43,757 nt of DNA from Candidatus Eiseniibacteriota bacterium (GTDB lineage: Bacteria; Eisenbacteria; RBG-16-71-46; CAIMUX01). The position numbers and the translations under genes were made by a program. Shown in pieces: positions 1 to 8,226 of this stretch (position 1 is its first letter; every line of letters begins with the position of its first letter). The notes under the pieces were generated by a model, which was given only the letters and a program-made list of their open reading frames with translations, was not told where the DNA came from and searched no databases. Location: positions 1-43,757 of the forward strand of contig JAKQSZ010000041.1 of assembly GCA_029569475.1 (NCBI GenBank), written 5' to 3'.

Positions 1-482
<482 letters not shown>

Positions 483-2186
483 TCAGGGCCGCAACGACTG
501 ATGGACCGCCTGATAGACTTCGGCGGTGTCCATGTTCTGCACGAAGCCGAGCAGGCCGATGAAATCGTCGGGGAACCGGGTGTCGCCCGATACGTCGAAC
601 GCGATCGGCAGATCCACCGAGTCCCAACGGTTCGCCAGCCCGTGCTCCGCGGCCGTGCCCAGGATCTCATACCCGCGGATCACCTTGTAGAAGATCTCTT
701 CGGGCTTCTCCGCGCCGGTGTGCAGGCGGTCCTTGTACCAGCCGGCGTAGATGCGCGTCTCGGCGGAGGGCGGCAGATCCTCGGTGAGGATGACCCGCAG
801 CGTGCCCGTGATACCCATCACGGGATCGTAGCTCGCGTTCATGAGTTGGAGGGCGAGCGGGGCCGTCCCGCTCTGCACCGCCTCGATCTTCGGAAGATAG
901 CGGTTCAGGGTGCCGCCGCAGGAGCGGCTCTGCGAGGGAACGCCGACCAGGGGATCACGCCCGTTGAAGATGGCCAGAGGGGCCGATCCCTCGCTGAGCG
1001 CGTGCTTGCCCGTGAGATAGACGATCCGGTCCTGTACGCCCGGAGCGTCCCGGAAGGAATCGGGCATGTTGGGCATCCAGCGCAGATGAACCTGGACCCC
1101 GATGTAGCCTCGCGAGGCCACCGGTTCGTGGCGCCAGAGGCTCTCCACCGCGCAGTCCGCGTAGACACAGTACGTGCAGAGGGTCGCGGTCAGCAGTTCG
1201 AGGAAGGAGACGCGTTGGTTGACGTCAAAGGCCAGCGCCGCCGGTTGCGTGCCGGCCTGGATCGTCCGGGCCGAGTCGGCGGGCGTGAAGCCCCCGGGCC
1301 AGCGCAGCGAGAGAGTGTGCTCGCCCGGCTCCAGGCAGTTGAGCACGGCCGGCGTCACCTCGCCGGTCGATTGCCCATCCAGGTAGATGGCCGCCCCCGG
1401 AACCGAGCTCTCGACCGTGATCGGAGCTACCGCTTCGGCGCTCCAGGTCACGTTCGAAGTCTGGTTGGACTGGATGGTGACATCCAGTTCGGCCTCCGGC
1501 GTGATCACCGCGCAGTCAAGGACCAGGGCCACGCGATACTGGCCGGGGAGCAGCGGGACGCTGTAGGAATCGCCCACCACGTCGGCGACCAGCACGGAGT
1601 CAGCCGGATCCACTCCATCGGACGTCACGTCCCAGACGATGCGGGCGCCCTGGTAGGCGTTGGTCTGCGATTGCAGCGTCACCTGGAGAAGCCCGGCGTC
1701 GGGTGGAGGCGGCGGAGCCGTGCGGACAGCGATCGCGTTGGAGAGGGGAGAGACGTTGCCGCTGTTGTCGACCAGGCGCACGCAGAAGCCGTACAGGCTG
1801 TCGGCCGCCAGGCCCGCTACACGGAAGGCGAGCTCCGATCCGGGATCACCGGGCGTGGGGATCTCACCCTCGACCGCGGTGGCGCCGGCCCACTGTTCCT
1901 CGGTGGCGATCTCTCCTCCGGGCAGCATCCGCAGGAGGCAGCTGACCGCGGGCCGGTCCAGCCCGTCATCACCTGTCGAGGACCAGCGCAGGTCGACCCA
2001 GTCCGAGCCGGTCGCGGCGGCCCGCAGGTCGCTCACCGCCGCGGGCGACTGGTCATCGACTGGCCGGGCGACATCGTCACGGCATGAAGCAAGAGCGATC
2101 ACGACGGTCAGCGCGGCCGCCGAGAGCGCGAGCGTCGGGAAGAATCTTCCCTTCGCGTGGGCGGGCAGATTCGGCAGGAAGTTCAT
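483..2186 (-). CDS. Lipoprotein with FN3-like, PEGA-like and Omp28/thioredoxin-like regions
   Basis: Predicted lipoprotein of 567 residues. The chosen ATG at 2186 has GGAG 5 bases upstream and gives a basic and hydrophobic leader ending in lipobox LASC (Cys35); an ATG at 2204 would add six residues. After the lipid anchor comes a fibronectin-III-like stretch (about 45-135), then a PEGA-like segment (AAIYLDGQSTGEVTPAVL) around 265-310. The C-terminal half contains ELLTATLCTYC, a CxxC near 337-340 in the position expected for Omp28-type thioredoxin-fold surface lipoproteins. The rest of that half matches their general pattern but I assign no reaction. It is the last gene of a three-gene minus-strand group with an outer-membrane barrel and a TlpA-like thioredoxin, which suggests a shared envelope thiol or surface role (inference). 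Ends at a strong terminator. Confidence 0.8.
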   Translation of the reverse strand: MNFLPNLPAHAKGRFFPTLALSAAALTVVIALASCRDDVARPVDDQSPAAVSDLRAAATGSDWVDLRWSSTGDDGLDRPAVSCLLRMLPGGEIATEEQWAGATAVEGEIPTPGDPGSELAFRVAGLAADSLYGFCVRLVDNSGNVSPLSNAIAVRTAPPPPPDAGLLQVTLQSQTNAYQGARIVWDVTSDGVDPADSVLVADVVGDSYSVPLLPGQYRVALVLDCAVITPEAELDVTIQSNQTSNVTWSAEAVAPITVESSVPGAAIYLDGQSTGEVTPAVLNCLEPGEHTLSLRWPGGFTPADSARTIQAGTQPAALAFDVNQRVSFLELLTATLCTYCVYADCAVESLWRHEPVASRGYIGVQVHLRWMPNMPDSFRDAPGVQDRIVYLTGKHALSEGSAPLAIFNGRDPLVGVPSQSRSCGGTLNRYLPKIEAVQSGTAPLALQLMNASYDPVMGITGTLRVILTEDLPPSAETRIYAGWYKDRLHTGAEKPEEIFYKVIRGYEILGTAAEHGLANRWDSVDLPIAFDVSGDTRFPDDFIGLLGFVQNMDTAEVYQAVHQSLRP

Positions 2187-2240
2187 CGGTCTCCAAGCCT
2201 CCATCCATCCAGGTATTGAGCGGCCGGTTCCTCTGCCAGG

Positions 2241-3881
2241 TCAGAACGTGGTCAGCACCTCGATCCGCACCCCCTCGAAGGGATCCACCAGACGGCAGAC
2301 GCCGCCCGAACAGACCTGCCCGCCGCGCAGGCGGCCCCCGGCGAGCACGAGTTGGTTGCGGTCGCTGACCCGGTAATTCCACTCGCCCCAAAGCCACGAT
2401 TTGCGCGGCTCCCGGTCATCGCCGGTCCACTCCCCGGTGAGCGCCCAGGACATGTTGGGGGCGCGCGAGACGGTCAAGGTCGCCACGGTGGTGGGAAAGT
2501 CCTCCTGCTCGTAGAATTCGGGCACCCGGGCCATGAGGTTCTCCTGGGTGCTCTGGGTCTCCACGGTGGTGTCGATGCTCCAGGTCTCGTTCAGCGGCGC
2601 GACCACGCTGACCGCCGCGGTGATCCGCTCAAAGAAGAACGGCACCCCGCCTTCTTCGATCTCCTCCTCCGACTCGGCCACCCGCAGGATGACCTCGATC
2701 TCGCCGGGGAAGTGCTGTTCCACCTCGCCATATGCCTCCCAGGCCCGGAAGTCCGTCCCCTGGAGAACCCCCGGAGGGAGATCGGGCGGCTGGAAGACGC
2801 TTCCGGCCGCACGGTGGCGCGCCCGCGAGGAGCTGAAGCTGCCGGTCAGGCGCGTGTTCTCGCCCACGCCCAGGTAGGCCTCGACGATCCCCCCGCGTTC
2901 ATCCTCCGGCCGGATACGGGAGACATGAGTTGCCCGATTGAGGAGGGTCGTCGCGTGCTGGCGGACCGCGGTCGGTGGGGATACGAAGGGGACCAACGTG
3001 CCGTCTTCCCGGGCGTACTGCGGCAGGTCGTAACGGAGCAGGTCCTTGAACTCGCCCAGAACCTGCAGCGGTCCGACGCCGAAGCTGGCGCTGGCGTAAC
3101 CGGCATGCCCCTGGGCCAGCGGCCCGGCATCGCCATTGTTGTCGCGGTTGTCCCGCACGACGTACTCCCCATAGGCATCGACACGGCCGAGGATCGTGCC
3201 CTGGAGCAGCCCTCCATAGAGGCGGTCGCCCCCGGTACGGACCTCGGCATCTTTTGGGCCCTCCTGGTAGTCAGCCCAGGTGCCCTCGGCCGCGGCCTGG
3301 AATCCGGCCGGGAGGCCGACCCCGACACGGGCGGCCTTGAGGGTGAGCGCGGCGGGTCCGAATGCGTTGGTCCCTCCGATGACGTCGACGGTAAGCGGGC
3401 CGCGAGAAGCGCGCCCGGCAAATCCGTCAAGGGCATTGTCGAAGTCAACGATCTGGTCCTCGAAGATCGACAAGGCCAGCCCACGCCCGTGGGTGCCGTA
3501 GACCGTGCCGACGCGGGCCGCGTACTCATCCACCGACGCCTCGAACCAGCGCTTGCGGATCCCCTGCCGCTGCCGGCCGTAGTTGTTCGGATCCAGCGCG
3601 GCCTCGTTGGAAGGGGAGTGGCTGAGCAAGGTCACCCCCAGACGGTATGGCCCTCGGCTGGCCAGGACATCCATCCGGTCGTCCATCACGCTCTCGCGCA
3701 GGTCGGTGTCGTAATAGAACTCGAACTGATTGGCGACCTGAAACGTCGTCTCCGGGCTATCCTGCCCGCGGCAGGCCGATGCGCCCGGAAGGACGAGAAC
3801 GAAGATGGCGAATCCCTCCGCCAGCGCCCGCCGGTGCAGGCGAGCCGGGAGTCGTAGCCTCCCACCCATCCCTGACATCAT
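2241..3881 (-). CDS. Outer-membrane beta-barrel-type protein (DUF6029-like)
   Basis: A 546-residue exported protein of unknown function. The start at 3881 has GGAGGAG about 9 bases upstream. A signal peptide with an Arg-rich n-region and hydrophobic core (FAIFVLVLPGASA) is followed by a region starting QVANQFEFYYDTDL. The body alternates short polar turns with amphipathic strands (for example YGEYVVRDNRDNNGDAG) and ends in EVLTTF, with a C-terminal aromatic as in many outer-membrane barrels. The pattern recalls DUF6029-type porin-like proteins of Bacteroidetes and relatives; this is memory of the family style, not a search. It sits 59 bases after the TlpA-like gene and 54 bases before the lipoprotein gene, so the three are probably co-transcribed. 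A barrel partner for the two thioredoxin-fold neighbours is a reasonable guess. Confidence 0.75.
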   Translation of the reverse strand: MMSGMGGRLRLPARLHRRALAEGFAIFVLVLPGASACRGQDSPETTFQVANQFEFYYDTDLRESVMDDRMDVLASRGPYRLGVTLLSHSPSNEAALDPNNYGRQRQGIRKRWFEASVDEYAARVGTVYGTHGRGLALSIFEDQIVDFDNALDGFAGRASRGPLTVDVIGGTNAFGPAALTLKAARVGVGLPAGFQAAAEGTWADYQEGPKDAEVRTGGDRLYGGLLQGTILGRVDAYGEYVVRDNRDNNGDAGPLAQGHAGYASASFGVGPLQVLGEFKDLLRYDLPQYAREDGTLVPFVSPPTAVRQHATTLLNRATHVSRIRPEDERGGIVEAYLGVGENTRLTGSFSSSRARHRAAGSVFQPPDLPPGVLQGTDFRAWEAYGEVEQHFPGEIEVILRVAESEEEIEEGGVPFFFERITAAVSVVAPLNETWSIDTTVETQSTQENLMARVPEFYEQEDFPTTVATLTVSRAPNMSWALTGEWTGDDREPRKSWLWGEWNYRVSDRNQLVLAGGRLRGGQVCSGGVCRLVDPFEGVRIEVLTTF

Positions 3882-3940
3882 CCTCGACTCTCCTCCCGCC
3901 TGCGGGCCGCGGGAAGCCCCGCTCCCGCAGTCGCGTATCC

Positions 3941-4546
3941 CTAGTTGGCTGTCTCTCCGCCGCCGAGCAGGGCGACGATCTTTTCCTCCAGCTCCTTCTC
4001 GTCCCCCGGCCGGTATCCCTGCGCGACGACGCTGATGCTGCCGTCGGGCGCGATGAGGACCGTGGTGGGGAAGTTGCGTACGTTGTACAGGTTGCCGATC
4101 TTGCGGTCCGTGTCGGGGACGTTCGGGAAGTTGAACTTCTTTGACTGGATCATCGGCTTGATCTTGGCGGCGCTCTTCTGGTCGTCCGAAGGAATGCCCA
4201 CCAGCGTGAATCCGCGATCCTTGTACTTCTCATAAACCTCCTGGAGTTTGGGCAGCTCCACCATGCATGGCTTGCACCAGGTGGTCCAGAAGTCGAGCAG
4301 GACCGGTCCGTTCTTCAACAGCTCCTTCAGTTGGTAGGTCTTGCCGTCAACACCCTTTCCCGTGAAATCAGGAGCGGTGGAGAGCGACTTCTTCTCCGCC
4401 GGGGCGCTGCCGGAGTCTTCGCCGGCGAGAGCCCGGGATCCGGGTCCGGAAGCGAACGACGCAAAGGTCGCGATGATGAACGCGGCCAGGAGGGTGGCGC
4501 ACGGACGCGACACGAAGGCACGCGTCTGGCAGGCGCTGGATATCAT
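3941..4546 (-). CDS. TlpA-family thiol-disulfide oxidoreductase, exported
   Basis: A 201-residue periplasmic or membrane-tethered thioredoxin-fold protein. The ATG at 4546 is preceded by GAGGT at good spacing and gives a signal sequence (TLLAAFIIATFASFASG). The open frame extends upstream, but that part is not signal-like. The catalytic motif is WCKPC within FWTTWCKPCMVELPKLQ, followed by the TlpA/ResA-type VRNFPTTVLIAPDG with the cis-proline (FPTT). Such proteins reduce disulfides or deliver electrons to cytochrome c maturation or outer-membrane partners. Here the neighbours are a barrel protein and an Omp28-like CxxC lipoprotein rather than ccm genes, so a surface or outer-membrane thiol pathway is more likely (inference). 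First gene of the group. Confidence 0.9.
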   Translation of the reverse strand: MISSACQTRAFVSRPCATLLAAFIIATFASFASGPGSRALAGEDSGSAPAEKKSLSTAPDFTGKGVDGKTYQLKELLKNGPVLLDFWTTWCKPCMVELPKLQEVYEKYKDRGFTLVGIPSDDQKSAAKIKPMIQSKKFNFPNVPDTDRKIGNLYNVRNFPTTVLIAPDGSISVVAQGYRPGDEKELEEKIVALLGGGETAN

Positions 4547-5004
4547 GGATTCTACCTCGTTGGGAGGCGGGCAATCGGCCACCGCCCCGACCATGCGTGG
4601 AACGTGCGAAGGACTCGAGCTCCGCGAGGCACAATCACCGCGGAGCAGGGTTTCCCAAAAGATTAGGCGAATCAAGTACGGTCGGACAACTCCTACGATC
4701 CGAGACTACCGTCTTCCTCCAAGCTCCCTCACCCCGTACCAGGCAAGAAACCCCACCTGCTCCCGTAGCGCCCGGTCAGGTCGGATCACAGAGCCTGAGA
4801 GCAGGCGGGTCGGACTGCGCGGATGGACTCAAGCCGACCGGGGCGGATCGGGACCCAGGCAGACCGCGACCGGGGAGGATGGGACCGGGCGGACCGGATC
4901 CGGCGGACCGGACTGCGCCCACGTCGCCGGAGGAACACCGAACGACGTCCGTGCGGCGGAATCCCGTTGGCGGCCTGTTGGATCCCGAATCCCGCCAATA
5001 AAAG
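4547..5004. other. Gene-poor region upstream of the TlpA-like gene
   Basis: No convincing gene. The candidate open frames on both strands are Arg/Gly/Pro-rich translations of short GGACC/CGGATC-type repeats around 4840-4920 and lack ribosome sites. The part near 4640-4700 is less GC-rich and probably carries the promoter of the TlpA group on the minus strand, but no convincing -35/-10 pair was found. Confidence 0.5.
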
Positions 5005-5056
5005 CCCCCAAAAACGGACGGAGAGCCCCGAGCCTGCGGGCTCGAAAGCTCTCCGT
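5005..5056 (-). terminator. Strong intrinsic terminator downstream of the Spy/CpxP-like gene
   Basis: ACGGAGAGC (5018-5026) pairs with GCTCTCCGT (5048-5056), and an inner stem CGAGCC/GGCTCG (5029-5034 with 5039-5044) closes a four-base loop. On the minus strand CCG and five T follow. It lies about 240 bases past the stop of the Spy/CpxP-like gene, so it ends either a long 3' untranslated region or a separate small RNA. Confidence 0.8.
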
Positions 5057-5200
5057 TGGGTACCGCTGCCCACTCTAGTGCCGCCGCCGGTCAGGTCCGG
5101 ATTCCGCCGGGGGCCTGATCGGCTCGGGTCAGCACCAACCCGTTCTCTCCATCCGAACGCCCAGGAGGTTAAGCGTTCGTCTCTTACACACCGGCCAGGA
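5005..5200 (-). ncRNA. Candidate small RNA or structured 3' UTR with anti-Shine-Dalgarno loop
   Basis: Between the Spy/CpxP-like stop and the terminator the minus strand folds into at least three hairpins. The first has stem CGAACGC/GCGTTCG (5154-5160 with 5173-5179) and a 12-base loop containing CCTCCT, complementary to Shine-Dalgarno sequences. The second pairs 5082-5091 with 5112-5121 (approximate limits, one mismatch). The third is the terminator. No open frame with a ribosome site was seen. The 5' end is unknown and no promoter was identified, so this may simply be the tail of the upstream mRNA. It matches no RNA family I recognise. Confidence 0.35.
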
Positions 5201-5297
5201 CCTTGAGGTTCCATGGCGACCCGACTCAGAGCCAACCTTCGCCCCAATCGCAGTGGAGCATCCGTAGGGCAAAGGGACCGCCGAGACGTCCCCGGGA

Positions 5298-6608
5298 CTA
5301 CCGAGACGTCCTTCCCCGATGTGCGCCGAATCCGCCTCCGGCACCCATCGGGCCGAACCGCAGCCCGCCTGGCAGGAGCGCCTGCAGAGCATCGAATCGC
5401 CGCGCCTGGTCCTCGTTCAGGATCGACCGGACTTGGCGCGTCGCGTCCTGCTCCACCTGGTACATGAGGATGGGAACCTCCTCGGGCTCGACCGCGCCCT
5501 CCCGTGCCTGTTCGAACACCCGGCGCCGCGCGGGCTCAGTCTCGCGCTGGATGCTCGCGACCTGCTCCCGCTGCGACGCATCCAGGTGGAGGACCCGCTC
5601 GAGGAACTCGATGCGCGGCCCGATCCGCTCCGCCTGGGATGCCAGCCGATCCATCCGTTCCGGGGCTCTGTCCCGCCGCGCCACGCGCTGGCGCTCCTGG
5701 AGAGCCTGGGCCTTTTCCCACCTCTCCTGGCCGAGGATCCCCCGGGCCTGGGCCTCGAACTCGGTCCTCGCCTCCCGGACCCGGCGCAGCGCCTCGTCGG
5801 GAGTGATGCCGCCGGACTCCAGCGCGCGCCAGATCTCCGTTCCCTGCCGGGCCTGTGCGGCGTACAACTCGCCGAGCCTTTCCTGCTCGTCGTCGGTCAG
5901 ATCCATGTGCCGGGCCACCCGCCGCGGGATCTTGAACTCACCGGCGCGCGCAGGCCTGTTCTCACGCAACTGGTCGATCTGGGCCTCCCGGCGTTCGACA
6001 AGGAAGCCCGCGAGCGTGGTGAACTGCCGGGTGTCGAGGATGTCCGAGCTTCGCTCGAGAAACTCCATGAGCGGGCGCGGCCCCGCCGCACCAGGGCCCG
6101 GTCCCTCCAGTCCCCTGGAAGCGCGGCCGCCACGCCGGCGTTCCCCATCATTCCGATCAGGCCGGCCATCCCAACGATCCCGGCCTTTCAGGCCATCCCG
6201 TCCGCGGCCGCGCCGCTCCCCGTCGCGAAACTCCCGTCGTTCTTCCCGGCGTTCCTGGCGAGCGGAGCGCAGGCCGGCCAGGGCGGATCGCATCTTCTCC
6301 TGCTGCTCGGCCGTGAGGTTGAGCGAGCCTGGCAGATCGTCGAGTTGCAGATCATCCACCAGGGCCGACGCGCCCGCGGCGCGGTCGTCCACCCGCGGGG
6401 CCAGCGTGTCCGCGAAAGCGCGTTCGTCGTCGCAGCCTCCGCAGAGGAGGCCGCCGATCGCCAGACCTCCGGCCATCAGCAAACCGGTGAAGCGGTTCCA
6501 GGCCGGCCTTGCGGGCCGTGCTCGGGATGACCCGTATTCCCGCCCTCCGCTGGTCTCCGCGTTGATCTGCCGGGAGAGGCCGGCATTCTCTTCGAGTCGG
6601 TGTGACAT
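5298..6608 (-). CDS. Spy/CpxP-like envelope protein with LTxxQ-type repeats
   Basis: A 436-residue protein predicted to be exported or membrane-anchored. The start has a near-perfect AAAGGAGG ribosome site. Residues 38-59 form a hydrophobic segment ending LLCGGCDD, possibly a non-standard lipobox. The remainder is charged and helical, with three LTxxQ-like motifs (LTAEQQEKM, LTDDEQERL, LDASQREQV) as in the Spy/CpxP/CnrX group of periplasmic stress or metal-sensing proteins. A long Arg/Gly/Asp-rich low-complexity stretch spans about 115-175. It is larger than classical CpxP (about 165 residues), as if the module were repeated. It follows a regulator and kinase pair on the same strand, and Pho-box-like half-sites precede it, so it is probably that system's target and perhaps its feedback sensor (inference). 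Confidence 0.75.
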   Translation of the reverse strand: MSHRLEENAGLSRQINAETSGGREYGSSRARPARPAWNRFTGLLMAGGLAIGGLLCGGCDDERAFADTLAPRVDDRAAGASALVDDLQLDDLPGSLNLTAEQQEKMRSALAGLRSARQERREERREFRDGERRGRGRDGLKGRDRWDGRPDRNDGERRRGGRASRGLEGPGPGAAGPRPLMEFLERSSDILDTRQFTTLAGFLVERREAQIDQLRENRPARAGEFKIPRRVARHMDLTDDEQERLGELYAAQARQGTEIWRALESGGITPDEALRRVREARTEFEAQARGILGQERWEKAQALQERQRVARRDRAPERMDRLASQAERIGPRIEFLERVLHLDASQREQVASIQRETEPARRRVFEQAREGAVEPEEVPILMYQVEQDATRQVRSILNEDQARRFDALQALLPGGLRFGPMGAGGGFGAHRGRTSR

Positions 6609-6716
6609 GCTCTACCTCCTTTGCCAGTCCTGATCTGGGCGATGGACCGAGCCGGCGCCCGATGGATCGATGCGGGGGGCCGGTCGTGCCCAGCAGCTGG
6701 ACATCATCACCAGGAC

Positions 6717-6761
6717 ACACTACCTCCGAGATGTGGCAGAGATGTGGCAGGGGCGTGACAG
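6717..6761 (-). promoter_or_regulatory. Three Pho-box-like half-sites and -10 before the Spy/CpxP-like gene
   Basis: On the minus strand CTGTCAC (6761-6755), CTGCCAC (6750-6744) and CTGCCAC (6739-6733) recur with an exact 11-bp period, separated by 4-bp spacers. This is the 7-4-7 layout of PhoB/OmpR-family binding sites and close to the Pho-box half-site CTGTCA. Ten bases after the last half-site is TAGTGT (6722-6717), at the distance where PhoB-class promoters place their -10. Transcription would start near 6710, about 100 bases before the ATG at 6608. The likely binder is the OmpR-type regulator encoded just upstream. Confidence 0.6.
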
Positions 6762-6804
6762 ACTGCGAAAGATGCTCTCGGGGGTGTTCGACTCCGGATG
6801 CCGG

Positions 6805-8226
6805 TCACAGTTCCACGATCAGCCGGGCCCCTCCCTCGGCCGAGCGTCCGGCACTCACCGACCCGCCGTGCCGCCGGACAATCTCCCGCACGATCGCCAG
6901 CCCCAACCCCGTCCCAGCGCTCGACCGGGAGGGATCGGCGCGGTAGAAGCGATCGAAAACATGCTCCAGGTCCGGTTCCGGAATGCCCGGCCCGTTATCT
7001 TCGACGGTCAGCTTGACCCGTTCTCTCTTCTCCAGCGTGACCTTGACGCGACCGCCCCGCGGGACGTAGCGGATGGTGTTTATGATCAGATTGTCGAACA
7101 CCTGCTCCAGGCGCCGGCCATCGGCCCGGACCATCACCGGGGAGGCCGGACCCGACCACTCCACGGTCAGACCGGCCTCGTGCAGCAACGGCTGCAGCCG
7201 CCGCAGCGATCCCTGCAGCAACCCGGAGAGATCCAACGCGACCAGTTCCAGTTCTCCGACCCCGGACTCCAGGCGGGCCAGGTCGAGCAGATCGCGGACG
7301 AGCAGATCCATGCGGCGCGCCGCGTCGAGGATGTCGTTCAGATAGGTCTCGCGTTCGGCGTCGGCGACGGCCACGCCGGAGTCGAGCATCGTCTCGGCGT
7401 AGCCCCGGATGATCGTCAAGGGCGTGGAGAGCTCGTGGGTCACGTCGGCCAGGAAGCGGCGGCGCTGGAGTTCGGTTTCCTCCACTTTCGTCCGAGCTGC
7501 CTCGAGGCTGACCGCCATGCGGTTCAAGCTCTCTTCCAGACGGCCGATCTCGTCCGTGGCGGGCCGGGTGATACGGGCCGAGAAGTCCCCTTCGCTGATG
7601 CGCACGGCCTGGACCTCCAGGCGCCGCAACCTCCGGGCGAGCAAGCGCACCAACACGAGACCGGCGACCCCGGCGGCGAGCGCCGCGACGGGAATGAAGT
7701 ACAGGAGGCGGGGTGGGCCCCCCGGAAGCCGGGCAGCCATGCCGCGTCGAAACCCCGCCACGATCTCTCCCGCCGGCACCCCGGAGACTTCCACGGGACG
7801 CCGCGCCGCAGCTACCAGGAACTCCTCGGGGTCGGGCCGTGCCATGGAGCGTCGCCTCGGCCCCGGACGCTCTCGTCCGCGCGGAGGGAGGCGATCGAAG
7901 GACTGGATCGTCCCCTCGGTGTCGCGGTAGAAGAGGACCAGGCCGCGTTGCCCTCTGGACGCCTGCCGCAGGAGGTCGCCCACCGGCGCGTGGGGATCCG
8001 CCTCCAGCGACCGACCGATGGAATCGGCCGCATCCCTCGCAGCAATCTCCGAGACGTTTTGCATCCAGAGCCGGGTGACCGGCCGCACGACCGCCGCAGT
8101 CACCAGCCCCTGAAGAAGGCCGCCGAGGACGAGCACCGCGAGGAGGATGCCGGCGAAGGTCCAGACCAGGCTGGACCGAAGCCTGGGCCTGGCGCGCCCC
8201 CTGCTCCCACCGTCGCCGGTCTTCAT
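6805..8226 (-). CDS. Membrane sensor histidine kinase
   Basis: A 473-residue two-component kinase. The ATG at 8226 overlaps the regulator's stop (ATGA) and is preferred over an upstream in-frame start at 8268. Order: transmembrane helix 1 (about 20-45), a periplasmic sensor loop of about 120 residues, transmembrane helix 2 (FIPVAALAAGVAGLVLV), a HAMP linker, then HisKA with the phospho-acceptor in VTHELSTP near residue 263. The HATPase domain follows, with an N-box (NTIRY), G1 (DNGPGI), F-box-like FDRFYRAD and G2 (GTGLGLAI). All catalytic motifs look intact. It signals to the OmpR-type regulator translated just before it. What it senses cannot be read, but the neighbouring Spy/CpxP-like gene suggests envelope stress or metals. 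Confidence 0.93.
   Translation of the reverse strand: MKTGDGGSRGRARPRLRSSLVWTFAGILLAVLVLGGLLQGLVTAAVVRPVTRLWMQNVSEIAARDAADSIGRSLEADPHAPVGDLLRQASRGQRGLVLFYRDTEGTIQSFDRLPPRGRERPGPRRRSMARPDPEEFLVAAARRPVEVSGVPAGEIVAGFRRGMAARLPGGPPRLLYFIPVAALAAGVAGLVLVRLLARRLRRLEVQAVRISEGDFSARITRPATDEIGRLEESLNRMAVSLEAARTKVEETELQRRRFLADVTHELSTPLTIIRGYAETMLDSGVAVADAERETYLNDILDAARRMDLLVRDLLDLARLESGVGELELVALDLSGLLQGSLRRLQPLLHEAGLTVEWSGPASPVMVRADGRRLEQVFDNLIINTIRYVPRGGRVKVTLEKRERVKLTVEDNGPGIPEPDLEHVFDRFYRADPSRSSAGTGLGLAIVREIVRRHGGSVSAGRSAEGGARLIVEL

Noticed and set aside
5082..5125. GGTCAGGTCCGGA on the plus strand, like the core of SRP (4.5S) RNA
   Set aside because: The required GGAAGCAGCC continuation is absent and the sequence forms a different hairpin on the opposite strand.
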